From positions 478,696 through 542,695 of the forward strand of contig NZ_RAIQ01000002.1 of the NCBI RefSeq assembly GCF_003625475.1: a stretch of 64,000 bases of DNA. Reading direction: 5' to 3'. The notes under the pieces were generated by a model. It had not been told where the DNA came from, did not search any database, and saw nothing but the letters and a program-made list of their open reading frames with translations. Source of the DNA: Butyrivibrio sp. X503 (lineage in GTDB: Bacteria; Bacillota; Clostridia; Lachnospirales; Lachnospiraceae). How positions within the stretch are numbered: the first letter of the stretch is position 1; each line of letters starts with the position of its first letter. Shown one piece after another: positions 16,648 through 25,591 of this stretch. Made by a program: the position numbers and the translations under genes.

Positions 16648-17727
16648 ATGAAAAAGAAAACACTGATAGCGCTTATCACAACTACGATCATGCTGGTTGC
16701 AGCGCTCACATCAATACTTGTCACAGGGAGGAAAACAAACGTGAATACAGATAAGAATATACAAGGACTTAACGAAGAACTGTCCGAGATTATGTACCTG
16801 GGCTCTCTTGCCCCGAGTTCTCACAACATACAATGCTGGCTCATTGAATTGTACCCGGAAGAAGGAAAGCTTACCGTCTCTGCCGACCCCGAGCGAAAGC
16901 TGAGCGTCGTTGACCCCCAAGCCAGAGAACAGTTCCTCTCACTCGGATGCTATATACGAACCCTCGAAGAGGCTTTTCTCGCTTACGGGTACAATGTTAC
17001 TTACAGCTATGACGAATCAACCGATACCATGAATCTGTCATATAAAAAGATCTCAGATAAGATCGATCCAAATACAATCACCAGGATCAAGAAACGTCAC
17101 ACAGACAAAAGAGCTTTTGACATAAGCGATTCTTCCAAAAACGAATACGTTTCAAAGCTTTGCAAAAACATCGGCTGCGAATACTACTCTTTTGACACCA
17201 AAGAATTTGCTATAATAAAAAAAGCAACGGCAGATGCTTATATCAAACAGGCTTACGACGAGGAAACAGCGGCAGAACTTTCAAATTGGCTTAGGCTCTC
17301 CAATAAAGAGACAAAAGATAAAAAAGACGGTCTGAGCGCTGAGCAGCTTGGCATCACGGGTATCAAGAAGGTCTTCTACTATCTTTTCACCAACCACGAA
17401 AATGCAAAGGGAAAGACATTCGCAGATCAGGGCATTGCCAACACGGAAAGTCAGCTAAACGGATGCATGGGCTTTATCATCGTATCTTCCGGCGATTCCA
17501 AAAAAGAGCTTGTGGAGTGCGGTATAAAGGCAACAGATATCTGGCTTGATCTTACGGAAAACAACATATCTGTTCATCCGATGAGCTATGCAATTGAGGA
17601 AGCCGAATACAAGACACAGCTTCCTTCAGAAAATCAGCAGATGCTCCTTCGCGTCGGATGTGTTAAGAAATACGGAGAAAACAACGCTGTCAGAAGGGAC
17701 TTATCAGACTACATAAAGGTACATTAA
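16648..17727 (+). CDS. Membrane-anchored nitroreductase-family protein
   Basis: The N-terminus is a signal-anchor (TLIALITTTIMLVAALTSILV). The rest is a nitroreductase fold resembling the Acg/TM1586-type: MYLGSLAPSSHNIQCW for FMN phosphate binding, REQFLSLGCYIRTLEEAF, and CMGFIIVSSG plus LLRVGCVKK near the end. Ordinary nitroreductases are cytoplasmic, so an extracytoplasmic one, with flavin attached or supplied outside, is unusual. A role in detoxifying or reducing extracellular electron acceptors is possible. It shares an operon with a TetR regulator two bases downstream and is under two operators. AGGAG precedes the ATG. Confidence 0.72.
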   Translation: MKKKTLIALITTTIMLVAALTSILVTGRKTNVNTDKNIQGLNEELSEIMYLGSLAPSSHNIQCWLIELYPEEGKLTVSADPERKLSVVDPQAREQFLSLGCYIRTLEEAFLAYGYNVTYSYDESTDTMNLSYKKISDKIDPNTITRIKKRHTDKRAFDISDSSKNEYVSKLCKNIGCEYYSFDTKEFAIIKKATADAYIKQAYDEETAAELSNWLRLSNKETKDKKDGLSAEQLGITGIKKVFYYLFTNHENAKGKTFADQGIANTESQLNGCMGFIIVSSGDSKKELVECGIKATDIWLDLTENNISVHPMSYAIEEAEYKTQLPSENQQMLLRVGCVKKYGENNAVRRDLSDYIKVH

Positions 17728-17729
17728 AT

Positions 17730-18326
17730 ATGGGAAGACGAATAAAAGAAGAACCTATAGTACACAGAGAAAGAATCGCAGCTGCGGCCGAAAAGCTTTT
17801 TAAAGAGCAAGACACCGTAAAGGTAACGGTCAGCGACATTGCCAAAGAAGCCGGCTACAGCAAGGCGACTTTATATACCTATTTTGAAAACAAGGACGAG
17901 ATAGTCAGCTATCTCGCCCTTAAAAGCATGTCATTATTAAAAAATGAGATCATCAAAAACACCGATTCTAAAAAGACTGACAAAGAAAATTTCCTCGGTA
18001 TCTGCAAGGGTCTTTTGAAATATTATAAAAAATATCCCATGTACTTTGACTTTGCGCAAGACACCATCAACGTTGATTTTTCAGAAAACAAATTCTACAA
18101 CACCGACCTCGATACGTATATCGTAGGTCAAGAGATCAGCGCCTATATTAAAGAGCTTTTTAAACTCGGCGACGAAGCCTTTGTCACGACCTTTGCGATG
18201 TGGGGCTCACTTTGCGGTGTTATCAAGCTTGCCGCCAACAAGGAAGCCTTCATTCAGAAAGAAACCGGAATGAACAACAAAGAATTCCTCGACGCCGTTT
18301 TCAATATCCTGTATAAGGTCGTGTAA
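17730..18326 (+). CDS. TetR-family transcriptional regulator
   Basis: The first 50 residues are a TetR HTH (VTVSDIAKEAGYSKATLYTYFENKDEIVSYLA); the rest is an all-helical ligand domain without a recognisable subtype. The gene begins two bases after the nitroreductase stop. The two AAACC-N3-GGTTT palindromes in the operon promoter are likely its operators. Its stop is 11 bases from the convergent flavodoxin-like gene. Confidence 0.92.
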   Translation: MGRRIKEEPIVHRERIAAAAEKLFKEQDTVKVTVSDIAKEAGYSKATLYTYFENKDEIVSYLALKSMSLLKNEIIKNTDSKKTDKENFLGICKGLLKYYKKYPMYFDFAQDTINVDFSENKFYNTDLDTYIVGQEISAYIKELFKLGDEAFVTTFAMWGSLCGVIKLAANKEAFIQKETGMNNKEFLDAVFNILYKVV

Positions 18327-18337
18327 AAACCTGCCAC

Positions 18338-18967
18338 TTATTTTCCGTCAGGGAAGCTTGTAAATGCGCCACTCTCAAGCGTAGGAAGACCGTACTTTTC
18401 CTTTGCATCTGCGATGGCTTTTATCATAAACGCCATGTTGCGGGCAAGGTTTCTCATTGTCTGAAGTCCTTCCTTGTCCTTAAGTACATCTTCCGCCGTA
18501 CGACCGTGCACCTGATTCCAATATGTTGAAGAAGCAACAGGCATTCCGCTTATAGTAAAGTACTTATTGAGAACATCAAAGGTTGCTGTATTGCCGCCTC
18601 TTCTGCAGCTTGTAACCGCAGCTCCGACTTTCATCTGTTTTGAAAAATGTGAGCTGAAAAATAGTCTGTCCAAGAACGAAAGAATTGTTCCGTTAGGCGA
18701 AGCGTAGTAAACAGGGCTTCCCACAATGAGTCCGTCTGCCTCTTCAAACTTCCTTGCAACTTCATTTACAAGATCATCATCAAATACACACTTACCTGTG
18801 TTCCCACAAGAACCGCAGCATACGCAGCCTCTTACAGCCTTGTTGCCGACATGTATAAGCTCAGTCTCTATACCTTCTTCATTCAAAACCTTTATAACCT
18901 CAGCGAGCGCAGTCGCTGTGCAGCCGTTAGCCTTGGGGCTGCCGTTTAATAAAATAACCTTAGCCAT
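18338..18967 (-). CDS. Flavodoxin-fold NAD(P)H-dependent FMN reductase with Cys-rich loop
   Basis: The pattern is LLNGSPKANGCTATAL (FMN phosphate site), a Cys loop CVCCGSCGNTGKC at about 48-60, then ADGLIVGSPVYYASPNGTILSFLDR. The protein is 209 residues, related to the reductase at 6388-7056 but better preserved at the C-terminus. The likely role is reduction of flavin, quinones or azo compounds. AGGAGG precedes the start. It has its own promoter facing away from rqcH. Confidence 0.83.
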   Translation of the reverse strand: MAKVILLNGSPKANGCTATALAEVIKVLNEEGIETELIHVGNKAVRGCVCCGSCGNTGKCVFDDDLVNEVARKFEEADGLIVGSPVYYASPNGTILSFLDRLFFSSHFSKQMKVGAAVTSCRRGGNTATFDVLNKYFTISGMPVASSTYWNQVHGRTAEDVLKDKEGLQTMRNLARNMAFMIKAIADAKEKYGLPTLESGAFTSFPDGK

Positions 18968-18990
18968 AATAAAAACCTCCTATCTTTTTA

Positions 18991-19019
18991 ATGTTATTAT
19001 TTTAAAAGGATCTGGTCAA
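18991..19019 (-). promoter_or_regulatory. Promoter of the flavodoxin-like reductase gene
   Basis: On the minus strand TTGACC (19019-19014) and TAACAT (18996-18991) are 17 bases apart, ending 24 bases before the start codon. The -10 is imperfect. Confidence 0.5.
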
Positions 19020-19049
19020 AACAAAAATTGTTCCGGTGATATTCATTTT

Positions 19050-19078
19050 TTGACCTTTTACCTTTCGCAGAATATAAT
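19050..19078 (+). promoter_or_regulatory. Promoter of rqcH
   Basis: TTGACC (19050-19055) and TATAAT (19073-19078) are separated by exactly 17 bases, 39 bases before the rqcH start. Confidence 0.8.
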
Positions 19079-19117
19079 TAAACAGACTCTTTTTAATAAA
19101 CGGAGATATTGATAATT

Positions 19118-20896
19118 ATGGCATTTGACGGTATTACAATTGCAAATCTCACCAAAGATTTCAGCGACCGCTTAACAGGCGGCCGTATATATAAAATTGC
19201 ACAGACTGAGAGCGACGAGCTTCTTATCACGGTCAAGCTCTCCTACGAGAATATTGATAAATACGGCATTAAGCAGGCTAAGATTCTGATGTCTGCAGGC
19301 GCTTCTCTCCCGCTCATCTATGAGACGGACGAGACCAAGCCTTCACCCATGACCGCGCCCAATTTCTGCATGCTCCTTCGTAAGCACATTCAGAACGGCC
19401 GCATCATCAGCATCACACAGCCGGAACTTGAAAGGATCATACGCTTTGAGATCGAGCACCTCGATGAAATGGGCGATCTTCGCCATAAGACTCTTCTAAT
19501 CGAGATTATGGGAAAATACAGCAACATCATCTTTGTCGACGAGAACAACGTCATTATCGACAGCATCAAGCACATACCCGCGTCTGTAAGCTCAGTCCGC
19601 GAGGTTCTTCCCGGAAGAGAATACTTTATCCCTTCTCAGGAAAAAGAGAATCCGCTTGAAACAAACGCAGATGTCTTCTCATCATGTGTTCTCTCAAAGG
19701 GAATGCCTGTTTTTAAAGCTATCTACTCGGCTTACACAGGCCTTTCTCCGATCATTTCACAGGAAATCTGCCACAGAGCGGGCGTCGACGCAGATAAATC
19801 CGCGATCAGCCTTGAAACCAAAGAAGCGATCGCACTTTATAAAGCTTTTGATGAAATTGTTCAGAATATTAAAGAAGGCTCTTTTACGCCCTGCATCGCA
19901 TATGAAAACGATACTCCCAAGGAGTATGCTTCCATTCCTCTGTCAATCTACGAGGACTCAGAAGGCGCCGAGCTTGTATATCCCGAGACTATCTCGTCTC
20001 TTATCATGCAGTATTACTTAGAGAAGAACATCGTCACAAGAATCCGTCAGAAGTCGGTCGACCTAAGAAAGATCGTACAGACTGCTCTTGAACGTAATGT
20101 TCGTAAATATGACCTTCAGCTTAAGCAGATGAAGGACGCTGAGAAGAAAGATAAATACCGCGTTTACGGAGAGCTCCTTACTGTATACGGTTACAGCGCA
20201 GAGCCCGGTGCCGAGAAGATAACGGTCAATGACTATAACTCGGGAAAAGATGTGACTATAACACTGGACCCTACTCTCACACCCGCTCAGAACGCGAAAA
20301 AGTTTTTTGATAAATACACTAAACTTAAAAGAACAGCAGAAGCTCTTGAAGAACAGATGAAGGAAACAAAAGAAGCAATCGATCAGCTTGAATCCGTTGA
20401 GACAGCTCTTGAGATTGCAAAAGAAGAAGCCGACCTTGTTCAGATCAAGCAAGAGCTTCAACAGACAGGCTATATAAAGGCTCATTATCAGGGCAAGAAC
20501 GCGCGGAAGGAAAAGGTTGTAAGTAAACCCTTCCACTATCTTTCAAGCGACGGTTTTGATATCTATGTAGGAAAAAACAATCTGCAAAACGATGAGCTTA
20601 CCTTTAAGACTGCAAACGGCGGCGACTGGTGGTTCCACGCCAAGAAGATCCCCGGTTCCCACGTCGTACTTCTTACAGGCGGAAAAGAAGTTCCGGACAG
20701 AGCTTTTGAAGAAGCCGCAGCTCTTGCAGCTTACTATTCAAAAGGTAAGAATCAGGAGAAAGTCGAGATCGATTATCTAAAAAGAAAAGATGTCAAGAAG
20801 CCTAACGGCGCAAAGCCCGGCTTTGTAGTTTACTACACCAACTACTCTCTTGCCATCGCTCCCGATATATCAAGCTTAAAGCTTATAAGTGAGTAA
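19118..20896 (+). CDS. rqcH: Ribosome quality control protein RqcH (NFACT family)
   Basis: The start is ATG at 19118 (MAFDGITIANLTKDF), the usual N-terminus of this family; a TTG three codons upstream is closer to GGAG but less likely. An NFACT-N domain, a helical middle with coiled coil (about 290-450) and a C-terminal NFACT-R (DUF814) domain with NGGDWWFHAKKIPGSHVVL are present over 592 residues, a normal length. RqcH binds stalled 50S subunits and adds alanine tails to mark nascent chains. Older annotations call it fibronectin-binding protein FbpA. Confidence 0.93.
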   Translation: MAFDGITIANLTKDFSDRLTGGRIYKIAQTESDELLITVKLSYENIDKYGIKQAKILMSAGASLPLIYETDETKPSPMTAPNFCMLLRKHIQNGRIISITQPELERIIRFEIEHLDEMGDLRHKTLLIEIMGKYSNIIFVDENNVIIDSIKHIPASVSSVREVLPGREYFIPSQEKENPLETNADVFSSCVLSKGMPVFKAIYSAYTGLSPIISQEICHRAGVDADKSAISLETKEAIALYKAFDEIVQNIKEGSFTPCIAYENDTPKEYASIPLSIYEDSEGAELVYPETISSLIMQYYLEKNIVTRIRQKSVDLRKIVQTALERNVRKYDLQLKQMKDAEKKDKYRVYGELLTVYGYSAEPGAEKITVNDYNSGKDVTITLDPTLTPAQNAKKFFDKYTKLKRTAEALEEQMKETKEAIDQLESVETALEIAKEEADLVQIKQELQQTGYIKAHYQGKNARKEKVVSKPFHYLSSDGFDIYVGKNNLQNDELTFKTANGGDWWFHAKKIPGSHVVLLTGGKEVPDRAFEEAAALAAYYSKGKNQEKVEIDYLKRKDVKKPNGAKPGFVVYYTNYSLAIAPDISSLKLISE

Positions 20897-20901
20897 AAAA
20901 A

Positions 20902-20927
20902 GAGGGACCGAAATAATCCGGTCCCTC
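20902..20927. terminator. Terminator between convergent rqcH and lipoprotein gene
   Basis: GAGGGACCG pairs with CGGTCCCTC around 8 bases. On the minus strand seven T follow, so it serves the lipoprotein gene best; the stem lies 6 bases after the rqcH stop and may serve both. Confidence 0.85.
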
Positions 20928-20936
20928 AAATCTGTT

Positions 20937-21611
20937 TTATTCAACTATATTAAAGTCTTTACTATAATCCTCAATTGTGATCTTATTTTCATTACTGTAA
21001 CCATAAGGACGCTCAAAGCTACTTGACGCACTATATGGTTCACTACTGGTCAGATCATAAGGCATACTTGGAGTCCAATGAAAGACTGCCCAAGAAAATC
21101 CGCTTAATTCAATTCTATAATATTCATTGTCATCTTCTGATATCTTCTCAAAAGAAACTATCTCAGATTTCTTTTTTTCCTTAGTATAACTATCAGGCCA
21201 ATCAACACCTTCGGTAATAGCTGTATAATGTGTCACTTCTTTTCCATCAAACACATAAAGATCCGCCGGCTTATAGTTTGTCTCCCAAACTCCGCTGATC
21301 TGCTCAAGTACCCACTGCTCTTCTTCGTCAGCGCTGCTAAATTCAGGAACCGAAATAGCTGTTGCTGCATCGTCAGCAGAAGCAGATTCACCGGAAACAG
21401 CCTCTGTACTCTCATCACTACTTGCAGTATCAGCGCTATCCAATCCTTCGGAACCGCTTGTTTCTGCATCGGAAGCTACATCCACTTCCTCTGTTGATGC
21501 TTCTACGCTTGCCTCTTCACCTGCACTTGAAACTGCTTCCCCGCAGCCTGCAAGAATCATACTTGCAACTACTGTTGTTGCCAATAATAACATTAAATTT
21601 TTTCTCTTCAT
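20937..21611 (-). CDS. Acidic lipoprotein of unknown function
   Basis: The signal peptide ends in the lipobox LAGC at about 19-22. An acidic Ser/Ala/Glu-rich linker of about 70 residues follows. The C-terminal 120 residues form a beta-rich domain (ISGVWETNYKPADLYVFDGKEVTHYT), like a lipocalin or META-type 'effect of treatment' fold, without a firm family. Lipid-anchored and surface-exposed by inference. It ends at a good terminator. Confidence 0.75.
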   Translation of the reverse strand: MKRKNLMLLLATTVVASMILAGCGEAVSSAGEEASVEASTEEVDVASDAETSGSEGLDSADTASSDESTEAVSGESASADDAATAISVPEFSSADEEEQWVLEQISGVWETNYKPADLYVFDGKEVTHYTAITEGVDWPDSYTKEKKKSEIVSFEKISEDDNEYYRIELSGFSWAVFHWTPSMPYDLTSSEPYSASSSFERPYGYSNENKITIEDYSKDFNIVE

Positions 21612-21636
21612 TTCTCTTTCCTTTAAATCCCCTTTA

Positions 21637-23322
21637 TTATAAAATCCTAAGTTTTTTAAGAATCTGTGCGATCTTAACCCCCTTAGGGAATCTCTTTATA
21701 TCATCCTCCGATGCTCCGCCTGACTTAATAAGTACAGCGAAGTATACGAACAATGCAATTCCGACCGCGATTACAGTTGCAATAAGATTGGATAAGTAAT
21801 ATTTAGCAATCTCCTCTCCGTACAACTTCATCGTAATCCATAAAGATAATTTTATAAAAAGCTTTTCAAATATCATATGTGTGCAGAATGCCACAATTCC
21901 CATGACAAGAGCAGATATCGAAGGAAGCAGATATGTCTTCCTGAAATCATATGTGATGGGAATATGCTTCTTCATCACAAAGTTATTGAGTATACACATT
22001 GTAAGCGAATATATGATCGTAACAATACATAATGCAATATCATTTATATTTGTATACACAAGCAATATCCAAAGAACCGCTGTCTGTATAACCAATGCAA
22101 TCGCAGCATTGATAACAGGTTCTTTTAACTTGCCGATTCCTTGAAGAACAGCATTGGTAAGCGTTGATACTGAATAGAAAACTACCGTTATAGCAAGGAG
22201 CATAAGCAGTAATGATGCTCTTGGGATTGTCTCATTCGGACTTGGGAACAAAACCATCATTACAGGTCTTGCAAGTGCAAATAAGCCTACTGCCGCAGGA
22301 ATCGATATCATGAGAATGATTCTCATTACTCTCGAAACTGTATCTCCCGCTTCTTCTTTATTTCCTCTCGCAAAAGCAGTTGAAACCTCAGGTATCATAG
22401 CCATTGCTGCAGCGCTCGAAAGTGCAATCGGAAGATTGGAAAGTACCATTGCCCTTCCTGAATAAACGCCAAAAACAGTAGTCACATCATGCTCTTCCAA
22501 ATTCTTAACATTGATCAGTATTCGGCTAAACAATGCAGAATTTACTGTAGTAGAAAGATTATAAATCGCCGTGCTAAGAATAAAAGGCGTTACGACTATA
22601 AATATCAACTTAAAAGCCTCATGATTTCCCATGTCATCATGAAAATCCTTATCGACTCTTCTATGTATACCTGTTTTATTAACACTATATACAAATAGCA
22701 TAAATAAGAGAGCAATTATAACTCCGGAACCTGTACCGAGTGCGCTTCCAATAGCACCGAACATAGCTCTTTTCGGAAGATCTTCATCGCCGACGTAGTT
22801 AGTAAGCATATATGCTCCGCCGACACTGACTACTGCATTTAACAACTGCTCAAGTATCTGTGAAACAGATGTAGGAATCATATTCCTATGAGCCTGCGAA
22901 TAGCCTCTTAAAACTCCCAAGAATCCGAAAAAGAAAACTGTCGGAGCAAAAAACTTTAGTACTGTAGCCGCTCTTCCAACAGCAAAAAAATTAGCTCCAA
23001 AGAAAAGCAGCAAACTCGCCAGTCCGCCAACTACCGAAACATAAACAAGTGCACATTTAAAAATTCTGTGAGCATTCCTATATTCTCTTACAGCCAATTT
23101 GCCGGAAATAATTTTGGACATAGCAGAAGGTATGCTATAAGCGGATATCAAAAGAGCAATATTATAAAAATAATATGCCGCTGTATAATATCCATTGCCA
23201 TCATCCCCGATAATGGCTGTAAGCGGACTTCTGTATAACAAGCCGATAATTCTTGATACCACACCCGCGATAGCAAGGAAACCAACCTGCTTATATAAAC
23301 CTTTTTTTGACTCAGAACTCAT
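21637..23322 (-). CDS. MurJ/SpoVB-type (MOP superfamily) polysaccharide or lipid II flippase
   Basis: A 561-residue membrane protein with about 14 helices. The N-terminus reads QVGFLAIAGVVSRIIGLLYR, then DDGNGYYTAAYYFYNIALLISAYSIPSAMSK, a pattern of YtgP/SpoVB/MurJ-like flippases in Firmicutes. The role is export of lipid-linked wall precursor or polysaccharide across the membrane. Which substrate cannot be told. The ribosome site is weak. It lies 25 bases upstream of the acidic lipoprotein gene. Confidence 0.88.
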   Translation of the reverse strand: MSSESKKGLYKQVGFLAIAGVVSRIIGLLYRSPLTAIIGDDGNGYYTAAYYFYNIALLISAYSIPSAMSKIISGKLAVREYRNAHRIFKCALVYVSVVGGLASLLLFFGANFFAVGRAATVLKFFAPTVFFFGFLGVLRGYSQAHRNMIPTSVSQILEQLLNAVVSVGGAYMLTNYVGDEDLPKRAMFGAIGSALGTGSGVIIALLFMLFVYSVNKTGIHRRVDKDFHDDMGNHEAFKLIFIVVTPFILSTAIYNLSTTVNSALFSRILINVKNLEEHDVTTVFGVYSGRAMVLSNLPIALSSAAAMAMIPEVSTAFARGNKEEAGDTVSRVMRIILMISIPAAVGLFALARPVMMVLFPSPNETIPRASLLLMLLAITVVFYSVSTLTNAVLQGIGKLKEPVINAAIALVIQTAVLWILLVYTNINDIALCIVTIIYSLTMCILNNFVMKKHIPITYDFRKTYLLPSISALVMGIVAFCTHMIFEKLFIKLSLWITMKLYGEEIAKYYLSNLIATVIAVGIALFVYFAVLIKSGGASEDDIKRFPKGVKIAQILKKLRIL

Positions 23323-23483
23323 ATTGAAATAATGCCTTACCCTTTATAGTATTCAGCTTTTTCAGTATTTAATTCTAATATATGCCATTATCGATTGCAA
23401 GGAGCGTGCTCGCTTAACACTGCATAATCCTATCAATATTCTATTGTCCATTCCTCCGGCATCTCATTACCTGACATAAAGCA

Positions 23484-24392
23484 TTACTTCACTTCCGGCA
23501 TTTTATTACTTGTCCATTCAGCAGCATTTGTAAAGAAGTACTCGTCTGAAAGATCATGTAAGTCAATAAATATTCTGCCATCAGAAGCAAATATTATCGT
23601 ATAACTCTCCGGCATATCGGAAAAATAACAATCATAATACTTGCATGTAGTTCCATCCTCCAAAGTCTTCTCAGATGACTCTAAAATAAAGTTATTTGTG
23701 CACTCAAGGAATGGATACTCATATAATTCATCCCCGACAATTTCATGAATAGCATCAAGCTCCTGCTGCGTAAAAGCTTTTATATTTTCAGCATTCGTAT
23801 AAACAGGCTTTCCCTTTGTATATTCATTGTTTGGTGAAACCGACATTCCCATTTCACCCAAACCGGGATCTGAATTAACGTACAATGAATCATTTTCAAG
23901 ATAAAAGATCATATAACCGTTGCTTGCCGAATCCTCCACATCGTCCTGATTGCAGATAGCCATGTTGGTTGATACAAAATGCGCATCTCCGCTTAACATA
24001 CCGCTTCGATATCCGTACAAGAACTCACCTTCAAAATGAAAACCCTTATTTGTCTCATTGGTTATCTCAAAATTGCCGGAAACAGCAGAAAGACAATTAG
24101 TAGCCTTCCAGCTTCCCTCAAAATCATCGGCGTTATCGACCTCAACAATCTGAGTGTACAAAGCGGGCATATCTACTGAATATACTTTATTCCAAGGATC
24201 GTCTACAAAAGACATATCCTCCGATGCATTTGAGATACCTGTATCAGTCTCCCCTTCGACCGATACTACTTCAGTTGCTTTCTGGACTTCTACTTCTGAC
24301 GGTATAATACTGTCATCCTGTTTCTCCCCACAGCCCATAAGAAATACTCCTAGCATTAGTACTAATGCCGGTATTCCAATAACTTTTTTCAT
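23484..24392 (-). CDS. Lipoprotein of unknown function
   Basis: The N-terminus KKVIGIPALVLMLGVFLMGC is a lipoprotein signal with Cys21. A threonine/glutamate linker and a beta-rich domain follow (GSWKATNCLSAVSGNFEI, DGTTCKYYDCYFSDMPESYTIIFASDGRIFIDL). No family is recognised. AGAGGAG precedes the start. After its TAA the frame stays open for 16 more codons and repeats an NxMPE/EWT motif found in its last residues, which hints at a C-terminal duplication or a gained stop. Confidence 0.72.
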   Translation of the reverse strand: MKKVIGIPALVLMLGVFLMGCGEKQDDSIIPSEVEVQKATEVVSVEGETDTGISNASEDMSFVDDPWNKVYSVDMPALYTQIVEVDNADDFEGSWKATNCLSAVSGNFEITNETNKGFHFEGEFLYGYRSGMLSGDAHFVSTNMAICNQDDVEDSASNGYMIFYLENDSLYVNSDPGLGEMGMSVSPNNEYTKGKPVYTNAENIKAFTQQELDAIHEIVGDELYEYPFLECTNNFILESSEKTLEDGTTCKYYDCYFSDMPESYTIIFASDGRIFIDLHDLSDEYFFTNAAEWTSNKMPEVK

Positions 24393-24484
24393 TACGATTA
24401 TTCTCCTCTCTTCCCTTTCTTTTTCCCTTTCTTTTATAAATATTTAACATCTCTTTAACATATTATCATATACTACTAAAAAAA

Positions 24485-25591
24485 TCAAATCTTGAATATC
24501 AGCGTGGCAAAGTCGCGGATGCTCTTCCTCCACACATTCCAGTCGTGGATGCCCTCGTAGACATTGCGGATCTGCTTGATACCCTTCTCTTCAAGCAACT
24601 TGTCATCATGCTCAAAGTTCTCCCAGAAGATATCCTTATCCCCCATCGACCTGAAATAAACATCGAATAAAGAATTAAAACTATCGGCGTCATCAAGAAT
24701 TGCAAGATGCTTGTTATCGCTCTTTGCTCTTCCCGGCATATCAAGCTCCGAGCCCTGGATAATATCCGTCACAAAACCACTGAATACTCCAAGACAACTA
24801 AAGAGCTCGGGATGAGCAAAGCCTATGAGCGAAGTCTGGAGCGATCCCATTGAAAGACCCGCCATACCGCGTTTCTTTTTAGAACCTCCGACTCTGAACT
24901 CCCCCTCGATAAAGGGCATAACATCTTTTAACAAATAATCTTCAAAGAGTTTGAAGTCAACAACCCTGTTTCCATCTTTATCAAGTGTCTGAACCATTCC
25001 GTTGTTCATTACTATCACGAAAGGCACAGCATTTCGTTCTGCGATCAGATTATCCATAATAAAGTTGACCTTACCCGCTGCTGTCCAGCCCATCTCGTTC
25101 TCGCCGTGACCGTGCTGAAGATAAAGCACAGGATAAGTATCATTGGAATCATCATATCCGGGAGGCGTATATACGACGCAGCTCTCCCACTCACCCGTAA
25201 CGGATGAAGGGAAATACTCTTTTCTGACGCTTCCGTGAGGAACATCCTTAATCCCGTAAAAATCATCGTTGCTCTCAAGCTCAACGTAGTTATAGGGCCT
25301 TGAATATCCGTATGATATGGGAAGCATAGGTGTTATGAGCTCCACACCGTCTACAATAAGCTGAACGTAATTGATAGCGCCCTCTGCCGTATAAGGGGTC
25401 TTCCATATACCGTCATCACCCTTAACACATAAATGGTCTTCCTCGTTGTATCTGAAATTAACTTCCGTAGCCTTCGGCGCTCTTATCTGAAGAATGCATT
25501 TGCCCTTTTCAAAGGTAACGCACTCAACCTGCCCCTCGTATGGAAGGACTCTGTCAAATGCCAGCGCCTGAAATGATGTATTGTACTTCAT
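24485..25591 (-). CDS. Esterase D-type alpha/beta hydrolase with N-terminal E-set domain
   Basis: Residues 20-100 look like an Ig-like E-set/CBM48 module (CILQIRAPKATEVNFRYN). Residues 130-368 are an alpha/beta hydrolase of the CE1/feruloyl-esterase type: VVYTPPGYDDSNDTYPVLYLQHG, nucleophile Ser248 in GLSMGS, and late His in EGIHDWNVWR. There is no signal peptide, so it works inside the cell on imported, perhaps acylated, sugars. Its start overlaps the stop of the GH13 gene (ATGA), meaning translational coupling. The second esterase in this cluster (27.9 kb) is smaller. Confidence 0.82.
   Translation of the reverse strand: MKYNTSFQALAFDRVLPYEGQVECVTFEKGKCILQIRAPKATEVNFRYNEEDHLCVKGDDGIWKTPYTAEGAINYVQLIVDGVELITPMLPISYGYSRPYNYVELESNDDFYGIKDVPHGSVRKEYFPSSVTGEWESCVVYTPPGYDDSNDTYPVLYLQHGHGENEMGWTAAGKVNFIMDNLIAERNAVPFVIVMNNGMVQTLDKDGNRVVDFKLFEDYLLKDVMPFIEGEFRVGGSKKKRGMAGLSMGSLQTSLIGFAHPELFSCLGVFSGFVTDIIQGSELDMPGRAKSDNKHLAILDDADSFNSLFDVYFRSMGDKDIFWENFEHDDKLLEEKGIKQIRNVYEGIHDWNVWRKSIRDFATLIFKI

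Noticed and set aside
23323..23483. A separate small gene after the lipoprotein
   Set aside because: The open stretch has no start with a ribosome site and looks like a duplicate of the lipoprotein's end.
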